Assembly: GCA_964593705.1 (NCBI GenBank)
Contig: CAZQIV010000006.1
Coordinates: 33,452 to 97,451 of the forward strand
Origin: SABY01 sp964593705
Lineage (GTDB): Bacteria > Bacteroidota > Bacteroidia > Bacteroidales > 4484-276
Length of the DNA stretch: 64,000 nt
Direction: 5' to 3'
Under the pieces are notes generated by a model. It had not been told where the DNA came from. It was given only the letters and a program-made list of their open reading frames with translations, and did no database searches. The position numbers and the translations under genes are program-made. Shown in pieces: positions 22,319-30,613 of this stretch; positions within the stretch are counted from its first letter, which is position 1; every line of letters starts with the position of its first letter.

Positions 22319-24608
22319 TTTCTGCAAGTTTTATTAAACGGTCGAGTTCATCTGTATTCTGAATGTAAACGGCAATAAAAATAAGCGTAATCCAATCATT
22401 TACATCAACCCCGGAAGGTTCCCTCAAGGGGTCGAGTATTTCGTGAAAACGGGAAATCTCAAATATTTCAAATTCCTTTACTTGGTTCACTGCTTCTTTC
22501 AGTACTTCAATATCGGTTTCCGAAAGCCGGATTGTGCGTTGGTCATCCTGTGTAGCGATTTCATTTTCATCCATTTCACCGTTTTTTAAAGCATAGGGAA
22601 GGGTGAACCAGAAATCGGTACCCTCCTCAGGCATGCTGCTGACGCCGATATTGCCGCCATGTGCTTCTACCGCCATTTTGCAAAAGGTAAGTCCCAGCCC
22701 GGTAGAACGATGAGAGCTGCAGTCGGTTTTCCCGAATTGCCGGTATTTGTCGAAGATAAAAGGCAGGGCTTCTTCGGGAATGGTTTCCCCATAATTTCTC
22801 ATACTAATTTTGATGGCATCGTTTGCTAATGCTTCGGTAAAAACATCAATATTCCGGTTAAGGGGCGAATAACGGATGGCATTTGAGAGCAGGTTGTCGA
22901 ACACACGTGTCATTAGTTCTTTATCGGCAAGTATCAGGTAATCGTCGAAATGCAGGTTTAGTTTCATATTCTTCTCCAACAGGTTTGTTTCCTGACCGTT
23001 TTCTACTTCTTCAAGGATTTCTTTTAGCGAATGTTTTTCTTTGTTCAGGTCGAATTCGGTGGTTTCGTATTTTTCCACATCCAGCATGTTTGAAATTAAT
23101 CGCAGCATTTTCCCTGCGGCATTGCGCACATTCTGGTTACTGGTGTTGATGAGTACCTGGCTTAATGGGTTTTTCAGGTCGTGCACCAGGGCATGGGTAA
23201 GCGATTCTTTAAACTGATCCAGATTTTCCAGACGTTCATATTGTTCAGTAATTTTATCGGCCTGGGTTTGAATTTCTTCTTTTTGAACTTCGATTTCCGC
23301 TTTTTGTTTTGCCAGGGTACGGTTTGCTTTTTTGATGTGTACTAAGTTTTTGAATATAATCAGTGCAAAAACAATCATTGCAACAAAACCAATAATAAAC
23401 GAGTTCCGTACTACTCTTTGGCGTTTAAGTTCGGCTTCCTGTAAAGCATCTTTTTTAGTCTGTTCGGCTTCCAGCACTTCTTTTTCTTTATCAAATTTGT
23501 ATTGATTCTCAAGCGTGGTTATTTCTTTAATGTTGCTTTCGTTAAAAATACTGTCTGAAATGGTTTTAAAAACAACATGGTATTTATATGCTTCTTTATA
23601 GTTATTTGTTTTTTCATAGATGAACGACAGCAATTCTGCAGCCCGCGATTTCTCTTCAAGCCTATCCGTTTCATTGGCTTCTTTGTTGGCTTTGAGTGCA
23701 TATTTTAATGCTAAATTGTAAACACCCTGATAATAATAATAGCGTGCAATTGAATGATATGCACCAAGCATACCGCGTTTAAAATTATTTTTTTCACTTA
23801 TCGAAATAGCTTCAAAGTATTTTTGTTCCGCCGAAACAAAATTTCCAAATTTCTCTTCAATTAATCCATAGTTTATGAATGCAAGTGATAGTTTTTCATC
23901 ATCTTCCATGGTTTTGCATAGTGGGATCAGTTTTATTGTATAGCGTAAAGCCAACGAATCATTACCCGACGTAACATAAGCACTTACAATATTTTGATAA
24001 ACCGTGATAAGGGTTCTGTAGTCTTGTATTTCATTAAAATAATCGGCAGCTTTTAAATAATACGGTAGCTTTTCATCTTTTTTGCCCATAAATTCAAGTA
24101 ATCCGGCAATGTTAAGCTGGATAACAGCAACATAGTATTTATTTCCTGTCTTCTCGAATAGTGATAGTGTTTTTTGATAATTATCCAATGCCAATGGATA
24201 GTTGCCCTGACTCTTGTATATGTTTCCAATATTATTGTAACATGCCGCCATTGTAATTTGATCATTAATTTCCTGGCTAATTTTTATCGATCTTTGGTAA
24301 CAATTCAATGCCTTGGCATCATCCTCTTTATTGCGGTAATAAACGCCTTGTATTTTCAGGCTTTTTGCCTTTCCTTTTTTATAATCAACAAATTCGGCAA
24401 GGCTGTCGGCACGTATTGCATATTGCAGGGTTTTGTCCAAATTGTAAAAGCGAACCTTAAATGCAATATCGTTTAGGAGGTCTATTTTTATAGTATCTGT
24501 TTTTTGATGCTTTGCCAGCAGATTTTCGAGGCTGTCGATTTCAGCGTTTTGAGAGAATATTGGCAGATACAGGATAATTAAAATCAGATACAGAAGAATT
24601 TTTTTCAT
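22290..24608 (-). CDS. TPR-domain sensor histidine kinase
   Basis: A 772-aa kinase with a signal peptide (YLILIILYLPIFSQ), periplasmic TPR repeats (about 60-390, e.g. ACYNNIGNIYKSQGNYPLAL), one transmembrane helix (about 400-420), a coiled coil, a HisKA segment with HALVHDLKNPLSQ (His near 478), and an HATPase domain with DNLLSNAIRYSP and GLGLTFCKMAVEAHGG. A ~110-residue acidic tail of unknown role follows residue 660. It autophosphorylates on His and should pass phosphate to the response regulator encoded next (21458). Periplasmic TPR kinases are common in Bacteroidota; the signal is unknown. The start overlaps the stop of the upstream receiver gene (ATGA). Confidence 0.93.
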   Translation of the reverse strand: MKKILLYLILIILYLPIFSQNAEIDSLENLLAKHQKTDTIKIDLLNDIAFKVRFYNLDKTLQYAIRADSLAEFVDYKKGKAKSLKIQGVYYRNKEDDAKALNCYQRSIKISQEINDQITMAACYNNIGNIYKSQGNYPLALDNYQKTLSLFEKTGNKYYVAVIQLNIAGLLEFMGKKDEKLPYYLKAADYFNEIQDYRTLITVYQNIVSAYVTSGNDSLALRYTIKLIPLCKTMEDDEKLSLAFINYGLIEEKFGNFVSAEQKYFEAISISEKNNFKRGMLGAYHSIARYYYYQGVYNLALKYALKANKEANETDRLEEKSRAAELLSFIYEKTNNYKEAYKYHVVFKTISDSIFNESNIKEITTLENQYKFDKEKEVLEAEQTKKDALQEAELKRQRVVRNSFIIGFVAMIVFALIIFKNLVHIKKANRTLAKQKAEIEVQKEEIQTQADKITEQYERLENLDQFKESLTHALVHDLKNPLSQVLINTSNQNVRNAAGKMLRLISNMLDVEKYETTEFDLNKEKHSLKEILEEVENGQETNLLEKNMKLNLHFDDYLILADKELMTRVFDNLLSNAIRYSPLNRNIDVFTEALANDAIKISMRNYGETIPEEALPFIFDKYRQFGKTDCSSHRSTGLGLTFCKMAVEAHGGNIGVSSMPEEGTDFWFTLPYALKNGEMDENEIATQDDQRTIRLSETDIEVLKEAVNQVKEFEIFEISRFHEILDPLREPSGVDVNDWITLIFIAVYIQNTDELDRLIKLAENGKTENTDR

Positions 24609-24934
24609 GTGTAGTTTTTTTGTTGCTCCAGGCTATGCGTGATCGTGGATTGCAGGCGGGTTTCTATTTCATTGGAGCCAAAGGGTTTTTTGATGTAATC
24701 GTTGGTAGCGGTTCCGGGGGCAGTAAGCAAATTTTCCATGCCTTCCATTTCGGGCATCTCACAGTCCATGATGCTGGCATCAGATTGTTGATTCAATGCC
24801 AGTTCCACGGCCGATTTTCCCTTGGATGCCACAAAAATCCTGTAACTTTCAGGATTTAATGCCTGAAACAAATCTTTGATATTCTGAGGCTCATCGTCAG
24901 CGAGAAGAATTTTGTACTTGCTATCTGTTTTCAA
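24605..24934 (-). CDS. Stand-alone receiver domain with an internal deletion
   Basis: A 109-aa receiver-only protein, first gene of the three-gene two-component operon. The acidic pair (LLADDEP, D13-D14), phospho-acceptor D57 (SIMDCEMPEMEG) and Lys83 (YIKKPF) are present. Only 26 residues separate Asp57 from Lys83, against 53 in the neighbouring regulator and about 52 in CheY. The segment normally forming helix 3, beta 4 with the switch Thr/Ser, and helix 4 is therefore largely missing, in frame. It may be a non-switching or decoy receiver, or a decaying gene. The ATGA overlap with the kinase gene suggests translational coupling. Confidence 0.75.
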   Translation of the reverse strand: MKTDSKYKILLADDEPQNIKDLFQALNPESYRIFVASKGKSAVELALNQQSDASIMDCEMPEMEGMENLLTAPGTATNDYIKKPFGSNEIETRLQSTITHSLEQQKNYT

Positions 24935-25414
24935 ATTATTTTTTTTCCAAAATTAACAAATATTAAGTAATTTGAAATTTATTAATTTGTGGAGGGAAAA
25001 TGGTTCGTGCAACGACAAATACAAAGTTGTGTGGAATTTTAAGAAAAATCATCATTGCCATTTAAAAAAAAAACAGCTCCCGGAACGATAATCCACCGGG
25101 AGCTGTAAGTTTTGATAGCCTGCGAAATTGAGAAACTATCTTATCACTATTCTTTTAAAGTAAGTACTTTCGGAGTTTTACTTTTCGTTGATAGGTAAAT
25201 AGACTTTGAAAGGAATGTTTTGCGTAATAACTTGACTATAATTTATAATATTTAAGATAACATAAAAATATATTGACCATAAAGTGGAAGTGCTCATATA
25301 AATAAATTGTTTATAATGGTTTATTATATGTAAATATTTTGCACCTTGCCCCATATTTAAGTTAAGGCGAAATTTAATTTTGCTTACACTGATAATATTG
25401 AAAAGCCAAAAAAA
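24935..25414. other. Intergenic region with an orphan terminator and the 250-bp repeat
   Basis: No protein gene is visible. It holds the second copy of the 250-bp repeat (25198-25447) and an additional strong terminator (25074-25107) that follows no identified gene, leaving room for a short non-coding RNA on the minus strand. Confidence 0.45.
25074..25107 (-). terminator. Orphan intrinsic terminator
   Basis: ACAGCTCCCGG pairs perfectly with CCGGGAGCTGT over an 11-bp stem, and a run of about ten T follows on the minus strand. The nearest upstream gene (25468-28587) already has its own terminator 310 bp earlier. Confidence 0.75.
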
Positions 25415-25447
25415 AATCCCGGACTCAATTAATTTGAGCCCGGGATT
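25198..25447 (-). repeat. 250-bp diverged repeat downstream of a T9SS cargo gene (copy 2)
   Basis: Homologous to 5628-5877 along its length, ending in the terminator of the 1039-aa cargo gene. Confidence 0.6.
25415..25447 (-). terminator. Terminator of the PUL's last gene
   Basis: AATCCCGGACTCAA pairs with TTGAGCCCGGGATT (one mismatch) and a run of nine T follows on the minus strand. It sits 20 bp after the stop of the 1039-aa gene. Confidence 0.85.
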
Positions 25448-25467
25448 GAAAATCGGTTAACTTTTTT

Positions 25468-28400
25468 TTATTGTACGATAACTTTCTTTAACGAATACTC
25501 CCCACCTTGGATGATCTTCAAAACATACATCCCGGGCTTAATATTTTGAATATCCAGTTTGGTATGCTTTTGCAGGATGTCTTTTTTGAGGACAATATTC
25601 CCTGTTGAACTAATAAGTTCAATATAGTTTTCATTGTTAATTTTGAAATTATCAATTGTAATAGCTAAATAATTATTTGCAGGATTGGGATAAATCAGAT
25701 GAATAGCTTCATTTTCATCAATGCCGGCAGGCGTTGCCCATTGGTTTTTTAGTTGTTCGATCTGGCTGATTGGAATTTCCCTATCCCAAAGTTTAACCTC
25801 ATCCACGCTTCCCCGAAGTGCGTAAAGTGTTTCGATATTGTCCACCCTGCCAATGGTGAAGGGTTTTGTTGATGGAAGTATTGAGCCCGAGAAGGCCTTG
25901 AAGCTATCCAGGACACCATCAACATATAATTCTACCGAATAGCCTGTATAACACGCAAACACGTGGTAGTAGCGATTCAATTCGATGGCTGATGAATCAT
26001 CAAGGTCGATGATGCTGTTGCTTGTTTTGATTGTCCAGCGCAGTTTGCCTTCGGGAGTTATGGAAAGTTTATACCGCTGTTGCCACGAGCCGTGCGAGAT
26101 GATAAATCTTTCTGAGCCGAGTTGTTCGCATTTTACCCAACAACTCAGGCTCACGGCATCGGTAAAATTCAGATCGTCGTTATTTTCAGTATAAATAATA
26201 TTTTCCCCTGAGGTAAACCGGTATGCCAGCAAAGGTACACTGCGGGCATCATCGGTTTTCGTAACCCCGCTAGCTGTTGCATGAAAACGGTCCGCAGCAG
26301 CATTAAGATTGTTGGCATCAAATGGGTACCAAATGAGTGGTGTTTGGGCGGCAAAACTTGTATCTTTTACTAATGCTCCGGTGGATATCGTTGTAGTTAG
26401 TAAATTCTGATTCATCACTTGTACCGTAATTGTCCCAACCACCGGATCATCCGGTGCCAGCCAGGTGACGGATGCTCCCACAGTCTGGTTTAAAATACCT
26501 GTCGTTGCAGTCCAGAAATAGTCAAGGATTTCACCGGGGGCAGGTTCGACCAATGCGGTAAAAGTATTTATATCTCCGGTAGCGGTATATTTTGATGCTG
26601 CCTCAATACCAGTTACCACGGGAGGGGTGGCGATATGTTCCACTACCTGCAAATGCAGCGTGTCTTCGGCAGTTTGTCCGTTGGCGCTTATCAAGCACCT
26701 GAGCACAATCTGTGCGGGCAGGGGAGGAGCGACAAGTGTTGCCTGCGATTGGTTATGGCCAGTAATAAGATCATCAATAAACCATTCATATTGTACCTCA
26801 TCGCCCGGATTAATATTTCCGGGTTCACAGTATGCAGTAAATGTGGAATTTACAACAAGTGGATTTTGGCTGGTTGATAGTGCCTTTATTCGCAGGTAAG
26901 CAGTATAATTATATTGATAATGATAATCGAGTACATCATCTCCGACATAAAGCCGGCCATTTTGGTTTTGGGGAACAAGCCCCGCCTGGAATAATCTGAC
27001 CAGTCGTACTTCTCCTGCCGGAACAGTTAAAAGAAAGGTGCCTGAGGCTGAAGTTTGCAAAACGGTTTCGGTAATGGATTCGTAAATTCCAAACGTACCT
27101 TGTGGAAGATTAACCTGAACCTGTTTTGAATTTAGTGTCGGATTATAATACATCCAGGCTTTGAGGGAATCGTCCCCGTAAAAATCTGTTTTATTCAAGT
27201 CTATCTCAAGTATTTCAGGAACATTGGTCGTTTTTACAAGCGCTGCAAGATAACCGACACTTGATCCGCTGTAAAGCGATAAATTGGTTTCCGCCCATCC
27301 ACCTCCGATGGCATCACCAGTGGCATAAGGCGTTTTGCCCTGCCAAACTTCTTTCATCGATTCGTATGGGATGCATGCCGAAGGGTCATTTGCCGAAGCC
27401 CAGGTGTATGAATCTTGTAAGTCCTGGGGAAGGGCATCCCAGTAAAAAAGCCTGCTTGCGTTTGTGATATTCAGGAGCCATTTGGCAATAGCGCGGGCAT
27501 AGCGTTTATCGTATTTGGGAAGTGGTGCCAGGGCCGCAGCTTGCTGGAAACCGTTCATTACAAAAGCATAATCGTTTCCGCCATCGTTGGCTTCCCCAAT
27601 TAATCCGGAAACATCATAAGCTCCCCAGTTGCCAACGATAGCTCCCCAAGCCCTGAGGTCACCCCGATCGAAACACCAATCGAGCATTTTCTGTAAAGGG
27701 TAATTGCATTCATTAATTGCATTCATGCGGGCTGCCGCAAGGGTGCCATAGGGCAATTGGAGTTCGTAGGAGGGGTTTGATTCAAAAGCTCCCAGAAAAT
27801 CCATTGCCAGTTGTGCCCCCTCAAAATATTTCCTGCTGCCGGTTTCATTATAGGCATTGTAGAGTAGCCAGGCAATACTCCCTGCCGTTTCGGGTTCCGG
27901 AACCCCGGTGGTGAGCGGTAATCCTGTGGTGAGGTTAAACGCCCGGTAATTCATATATGGAGTATTCCAGGGTTTTGTTGAGCCCTCCAATTGGTATAAA
28001 CAATTCAGCCAACGATCTGCTACGCTGGTAAACTGGTTGCTGAATTCAGGTGCGGCGTTCGGGTACAAAGCCTTGAGCTGGTAAAAATAAACATTGGGCA
28101 TTACATCGTACCACCAGTCGTCGCCCGAAGTTGTGGAATAGCCATTTAGATATACGTTCTGACCATTTTCAAGATTAAAAAAGTCTTTGCTCATGGCCAC
28201 CCAGTTTCTTCCGTTTTGCATGCTTTTGTCGATACCTACAAGCGAAGCACCTATAATGGCGGGCAGGATATTGATGGCTTCTGCCTGATGGAGGTGATTA
28301 TCAACACCAACATAAGAATCAAGAAAGAGCGGTATATTGTCCGGGTAATTGAACTCACCGGCAGTACCAGGGCGCGAAAGAGGGAGGTATTGTCCTGATT

Positions 28401-28587
28401 TTTCCAGATCAAAAACGAAGTTGTCATAATTGATGGTAACAGTAGTCCAATCCCTGATTTGGAGAGGTGCCGGTAAATCGGGCATCTGATCGATTCGGGA
28501 AATAGATAATTGTCCCGGCTGAGTCATCACTTGCAAGGAGGCAATCAAAAATGTGATTATCAAAAGTGAACGTATCATAGTTCTCAA
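25468..28587 (-). CDS. Secreted putative carbohydrate-active protein with LamG and T9SS domains (paralogue of 36563-38284)
   Basis: A 1039-aa protein with a signal peptide. Residues about 30-535 form a helix-rich domain shared with the PUL lipoprotein at 36563-38284: IDQMPDLPAPLQIRDW near the N-terminus, DDWWYDVMPNV (about 154), ARMNA, KMLDWCFDRGD, NWGAYDVSGL and NASRLFYWD. The repeated helical motifs suggest an (alpha/alpha) barrel enzyme such as a glycosidase or lyase, but I cannot name the family. Two Ig/PKD-like modules (565-735), a LamG/concanavalin-like domain (about 750-940) and a T9SS sorting domain (IYPNPANNYLAI, ending LKKVIVQ) follow. It is the last gene of the PUL and is expected at the cell surface, acting on the locus's polysaccharide. 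Confidence 0.88.
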   Translation of the reverse strand: MRTMIRSLLIITFLIASLQVMTQPGQLSISRIDQMPDLPAPLQIRDWTTVTINYDNFVFDLEKSGQYLPLSRPGTAGEFNYPDNIPLFLDSYVGVDNHLHQAEAINILPAIIGASLVGIDKSMQNGRNWVAMSKDFFNLENGQNVYLNGYSTTSGDDWWYDVMPNVYFYQLKALYPNAAPEFSNQFTSVADRWLNCLYQLEGSTKPWNTPYMNYRAFNLTTGLPLTTGVPEPETAGSIAWLLYNAYNETGSRKYFEGAQLAMDFLGAFESNPSYELQLPYGTLAAARMNAINECNYPLQKMLDWCFDRGDLRAWGAIVGNWGAYDVSGLIGEANDGGNDYAFVMNGFQQAAALAPLPKYDKRYARAIAKWLLNITNASRLFYWDALPQDLQDSYTWASANDPSACIPYESMKEVWQGKTPYATGDAIGGGWAETNLSLYSGSSVGYLAALVKTTNVPEILEIDLNKTDFYGDDSLKAWMYYNPTLNSKQVQVNLPQGTFGIYESITETVLQTSASGTFLLTVPAGEVRLVRLFQAGLVPQNQNGRLYVGDDVLDYHYQYNYTAYLRIKALSTSQNPLVVNSTFTAYCEPGNINPGDEVQYEWFIDDLITGHNQSQATLVAPPLPAQIVLRCLISANGQTAEDTLHLQVVEHIATPPVVTGIEAASKYTATGDINTFTALVEPAPGEILDYFWTATTGILNQTVGASVTWLAPDDPVVGTITVQVMNQNLLTTTISTGALVKDTSFAAQTPLIWYPFDANNLNAAADRFHATASGVTKTDDARSVPLLAYRFTSGENIIYTENNDDLNFTDAVSLSCWVKCEQLGSERFIISHGSWQQRYKLSITPEGKLRWTIKTSNSIIDLDDSSAIELNRYYHVFACYTGYSVELYVDGVLDSFKAFSGSILPSTKPFTIGRVDNIETLYALRGSVDEVKLWDREIPISQIEQLKNQWATPAGIDENEAIHLIYPNPANNYLAITIDNFKINNENYIELISSTGNIVLKKDILQKHTKLDIQNIKPGMYVLKIIQGGEYSLKKVIVQ

Positions 28588-28670
28588 GTTTAATCGGTTT
28601 GGTTCTACTATCCTTTTTGTGAAACTATAATTATTCTTTTTTCAGATGAAAAATTGTTAATAGATTTCTC

Positions 28671-28686
28671 TCCGCCAGCTGGCGGA
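28671..28686. repeat. Dispersed palindromic repeat, variant A
   Basis: The perfect palindrome TCCGCCAGCTGGCGGA lies between AATAGATTTCTC and TCGAAAAGACAAGA. The same flanks with a different palindrome occur at 40973-40988. Confidence 0.6.
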
Positions 28687-28713
28687 TCGAAAAGACAAGA
28701 ATAAGGTTTTGCA

Positions 28714-28760
28714 TGGGGTGGATGAAAGTGGGCGCGAAGCGCCCACTTTCATCCACCCCA
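28714..28760. repeat. Perfect 22-bp stem hairpin between GH13 and the last PUL gene
   Basis: Positions 28714-28735 are exactly complementary to 28739-28760 around a 3-nt GAA loop. The stem is GC-rich (GTGGGCGC at the tip). The minus strand is not followed by a T-run at once, so it is more likely an mRNA-stabilising or processing structure, or a dispersed repeat, than a plain terminator. Confidence 0.75.
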
Positions 28761-28878
28761 ATAAACCCACCAAAGTCTTGTCACCTCGAAGGAGTGAAGC
28801 GACTGAGAGGTCTGGTCTATCATTGAATTTGAATACCTTACAAATATTTGTAATTACTACACCATATTTCTAATCCTT

Positions 28879-30504
28879 TTAATGCCGGTAGATCAAAAAG
28901 TTATTGGTCTTCAAAATCACGTTTCCCATTAGTAGTTCTGCACCCAAAGGCAGTTCTATTGTAGTTTCTTTTCCAAAGTTGAGGACAAGTGAAATTTTAT
29001 CAGCATTAAAAGTACGGGTAAAGTGTATTTGTTTATCAATAAGTTCCAGGCTTTCATAGTTTCCATATTGCAGTGTTTTTTCCTGGTTTCTCAGAGTTAT
29101 CAGCGAAGCATAAGTATTCAGGATTGAATTATCCTGCCCATGTAAGTATTGAACATTTACACTCTTGTAATTATCATGGATTTTTATCCACGGCTTTCCT
29201 GTTGAAAATCCCGCGTATGTACTTTCGTCCCATTGCATTGGGCTGCGTGATTTGTCCCTGTTGTGCAGGTTTCCTTCAAGAAGTGCTTCCTCAGTTGTCT
29301 TGCCTGTTTGTATGGCCAAATGATAATGTGTCTTACCCTGAATGTCAACTATTTCATCAAATTCGGTAGCGATGATGTTTTGCATTCCTATCTCTTCGCC
29401 ATAATAAACAAATGGAACGCCCTGGGCTGTTAGCATCAGTGCTGCAAGGGTCTTGGCTCTTTCGGTATTACCTTCCGCCAAACGATCCATTAGTCGCGGC
29501 ATATCGTGACTTCCGAAAAATAAAGTGGGATAATCTGGCATGTCGTTTTCCATACTTTGTAATTCGTTGAAAATCCGTTCGACATTAAATTCCGGGATGC
29601 TGCCAAAATTGAAGTTAAACGCCACGTCCATCATATCGTCAGCCTGATATTGACTTAGTACATTCAATTTGTCGCTGCCAATTTCACCCACTAAAAACTT
29701 GTTTTCATACTCATTCACCGTAGATTTTATAATCCTGATTGCTCTCTTCACCCCTGGCTGATCAATGTCGTTGATGTGTTCCTGTTTCCCATTTTTCATA
29801 GGATTGTCAGCTGATATCCCGTCAGTAGTCAGGAAATTTATTACGTCCATTCTAAACCCGTCGATACCAAGGTTGAGCCAATAGCGGAGTACATTTTGAA
29901 TTTCTTCGACAAGCTGTGGATTCGACCAGTTGAGATCGGCCATTCTCACATCAAACTTGTGATAATAATATTGGTTTGTAAGCGTGTCCAATTCCCAGGC
30001 ATCGCCACCAAAAAAGGACTCCCAGTTATTTGGGGTCTCGCGCCAGATATAATAATCGCGGTATGGATTGTCGGGAGCTTTCCTGGATTCCTGAAACCAT
30101 TTGCTATCCGTTGAAGTATGGTTCACCACCATATCCATGATAACCTTAATCCCGCGCCGATGGGCCTCGTTCAGGAATTCCTTGAAATCATCGGTGTTGC
30201 CATAAATTGGATCAATGTCGTAGTAACTTGCCACATCGTAGCCATTATCAACCTTTGGCGATTTAAGAAATGGGGTAAGCCAGATACCCCTAATACCAAG
30301 CGATTGCAGGTAATCCAATCTTGAGGTCAAGCCCTTAAAATCGCTGTATCCACTGCCATCGCTATCCTGGTAACTCGGCATATAAATCTGGTAAAATACC
30401 GCCTCCTTCCACCATTTTTCCGGGGTGGCTATCTGTCCGGATTGTGCAACGGCAGCGGAACTGATAAGGATGAACAAGTATGTAAAGATATTTTTAATCA
30501 TCAA
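28879..30504 (-). CDS. GH13 alpha-glucosidase / alpha-amylase family enzyme
   Basis: A 541-aa exported GH13 enzyme (signal peptide through AAVAQ). It has the N-terminal FYQIYMPSYQDSDGSGYSDF segment, conserved region I DMVVNHTS (124-131), nucleophile Asp220 in DGFRMDVINF, acid/base Glu274 in LVGEIGS and transition-state Asp334 in FGSHDMPRL. The usual NHD of region IV is SHD here. Overall it is closest to oligo-1,6-glucosidase/alpha-glucosidase-type GH13 members and should cleave alpha-glucosidic links in the periplasm. It is preceded by a terminator-like hairpin (30527-30580), so it may be expressed at a lower level than the upstream PUL genes. Confidence 0.93.
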   Translation of the reverse strand: MMIKNIFTYLFILISSAAVAQSGQIATPEKWWKEAVFYQIYMPSYQDSDGSGYSDFKGLTSRLDYLQSLGIRGIWLTPFLKSPKVDNGYDVASYYDIDPIYGNTDDFKEFLNEAHRRGIKVIMDMVVNHTSTDSKWFQESRKAPDNPYRDYYIWRETPNNWESFFGGDAWELDTLTNQYYYHKFDVRMADLNWSNPQLVEEIQNVLRYWLNLGIDGFRMDVINFLTTDGISADNPMKNGKQEHINDIDQPGVKRAIRIIKSTVNEYENKFLVGEIGSDKLNVLSQYQADDMMDVAFNFNFGSIPEFNVERIFNELQSMENDMPDYPTLFFGSHDMPRLMDRLAEGNTERAKTLAALMLTAQGVPFVYYGEEIGMQNIIATEFDEIVDIQGKTHYHLAIQTGKTTEEALLEGNLHNRDKSRSPMQWDESTYAGFSTGKPWIKIHDNYKSVNVQYLHGQDNSILNTYASLITLRNQEKTLQYGNYESLELIDKQIHFTRTFNADKISLVLNFGKETTIELPLGAELLMGNVILKTNNFLIYRH

Positions 30505-30526
30505 ATAAAAATAAATCAGTAAAAAA

Positions 30527-30580
30527 GAGGAAGGCTCAAATTTCTGCTAAATAATTAGCAGGAAACATTGAGCCAACCTC
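30527..30580 (-). terminator. Terminator-like hairpin inside the PUL, before GH13
   Basis: GAGG/CCTC, GGCTCAA/TTGAGCC and TTTCTGCT/AGCAGGAAA stack into one long stem with small bulges, followed on the minus strand by TTTTTTACTG. It lies between the LamG lipoprotein gene and GH13 and could end or attenuate transcription. Confidence 0.65.
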
Positions 30581-30613
30581 TAAAACACATTATTTAAAAA
30601 CCAAACCAATCAA

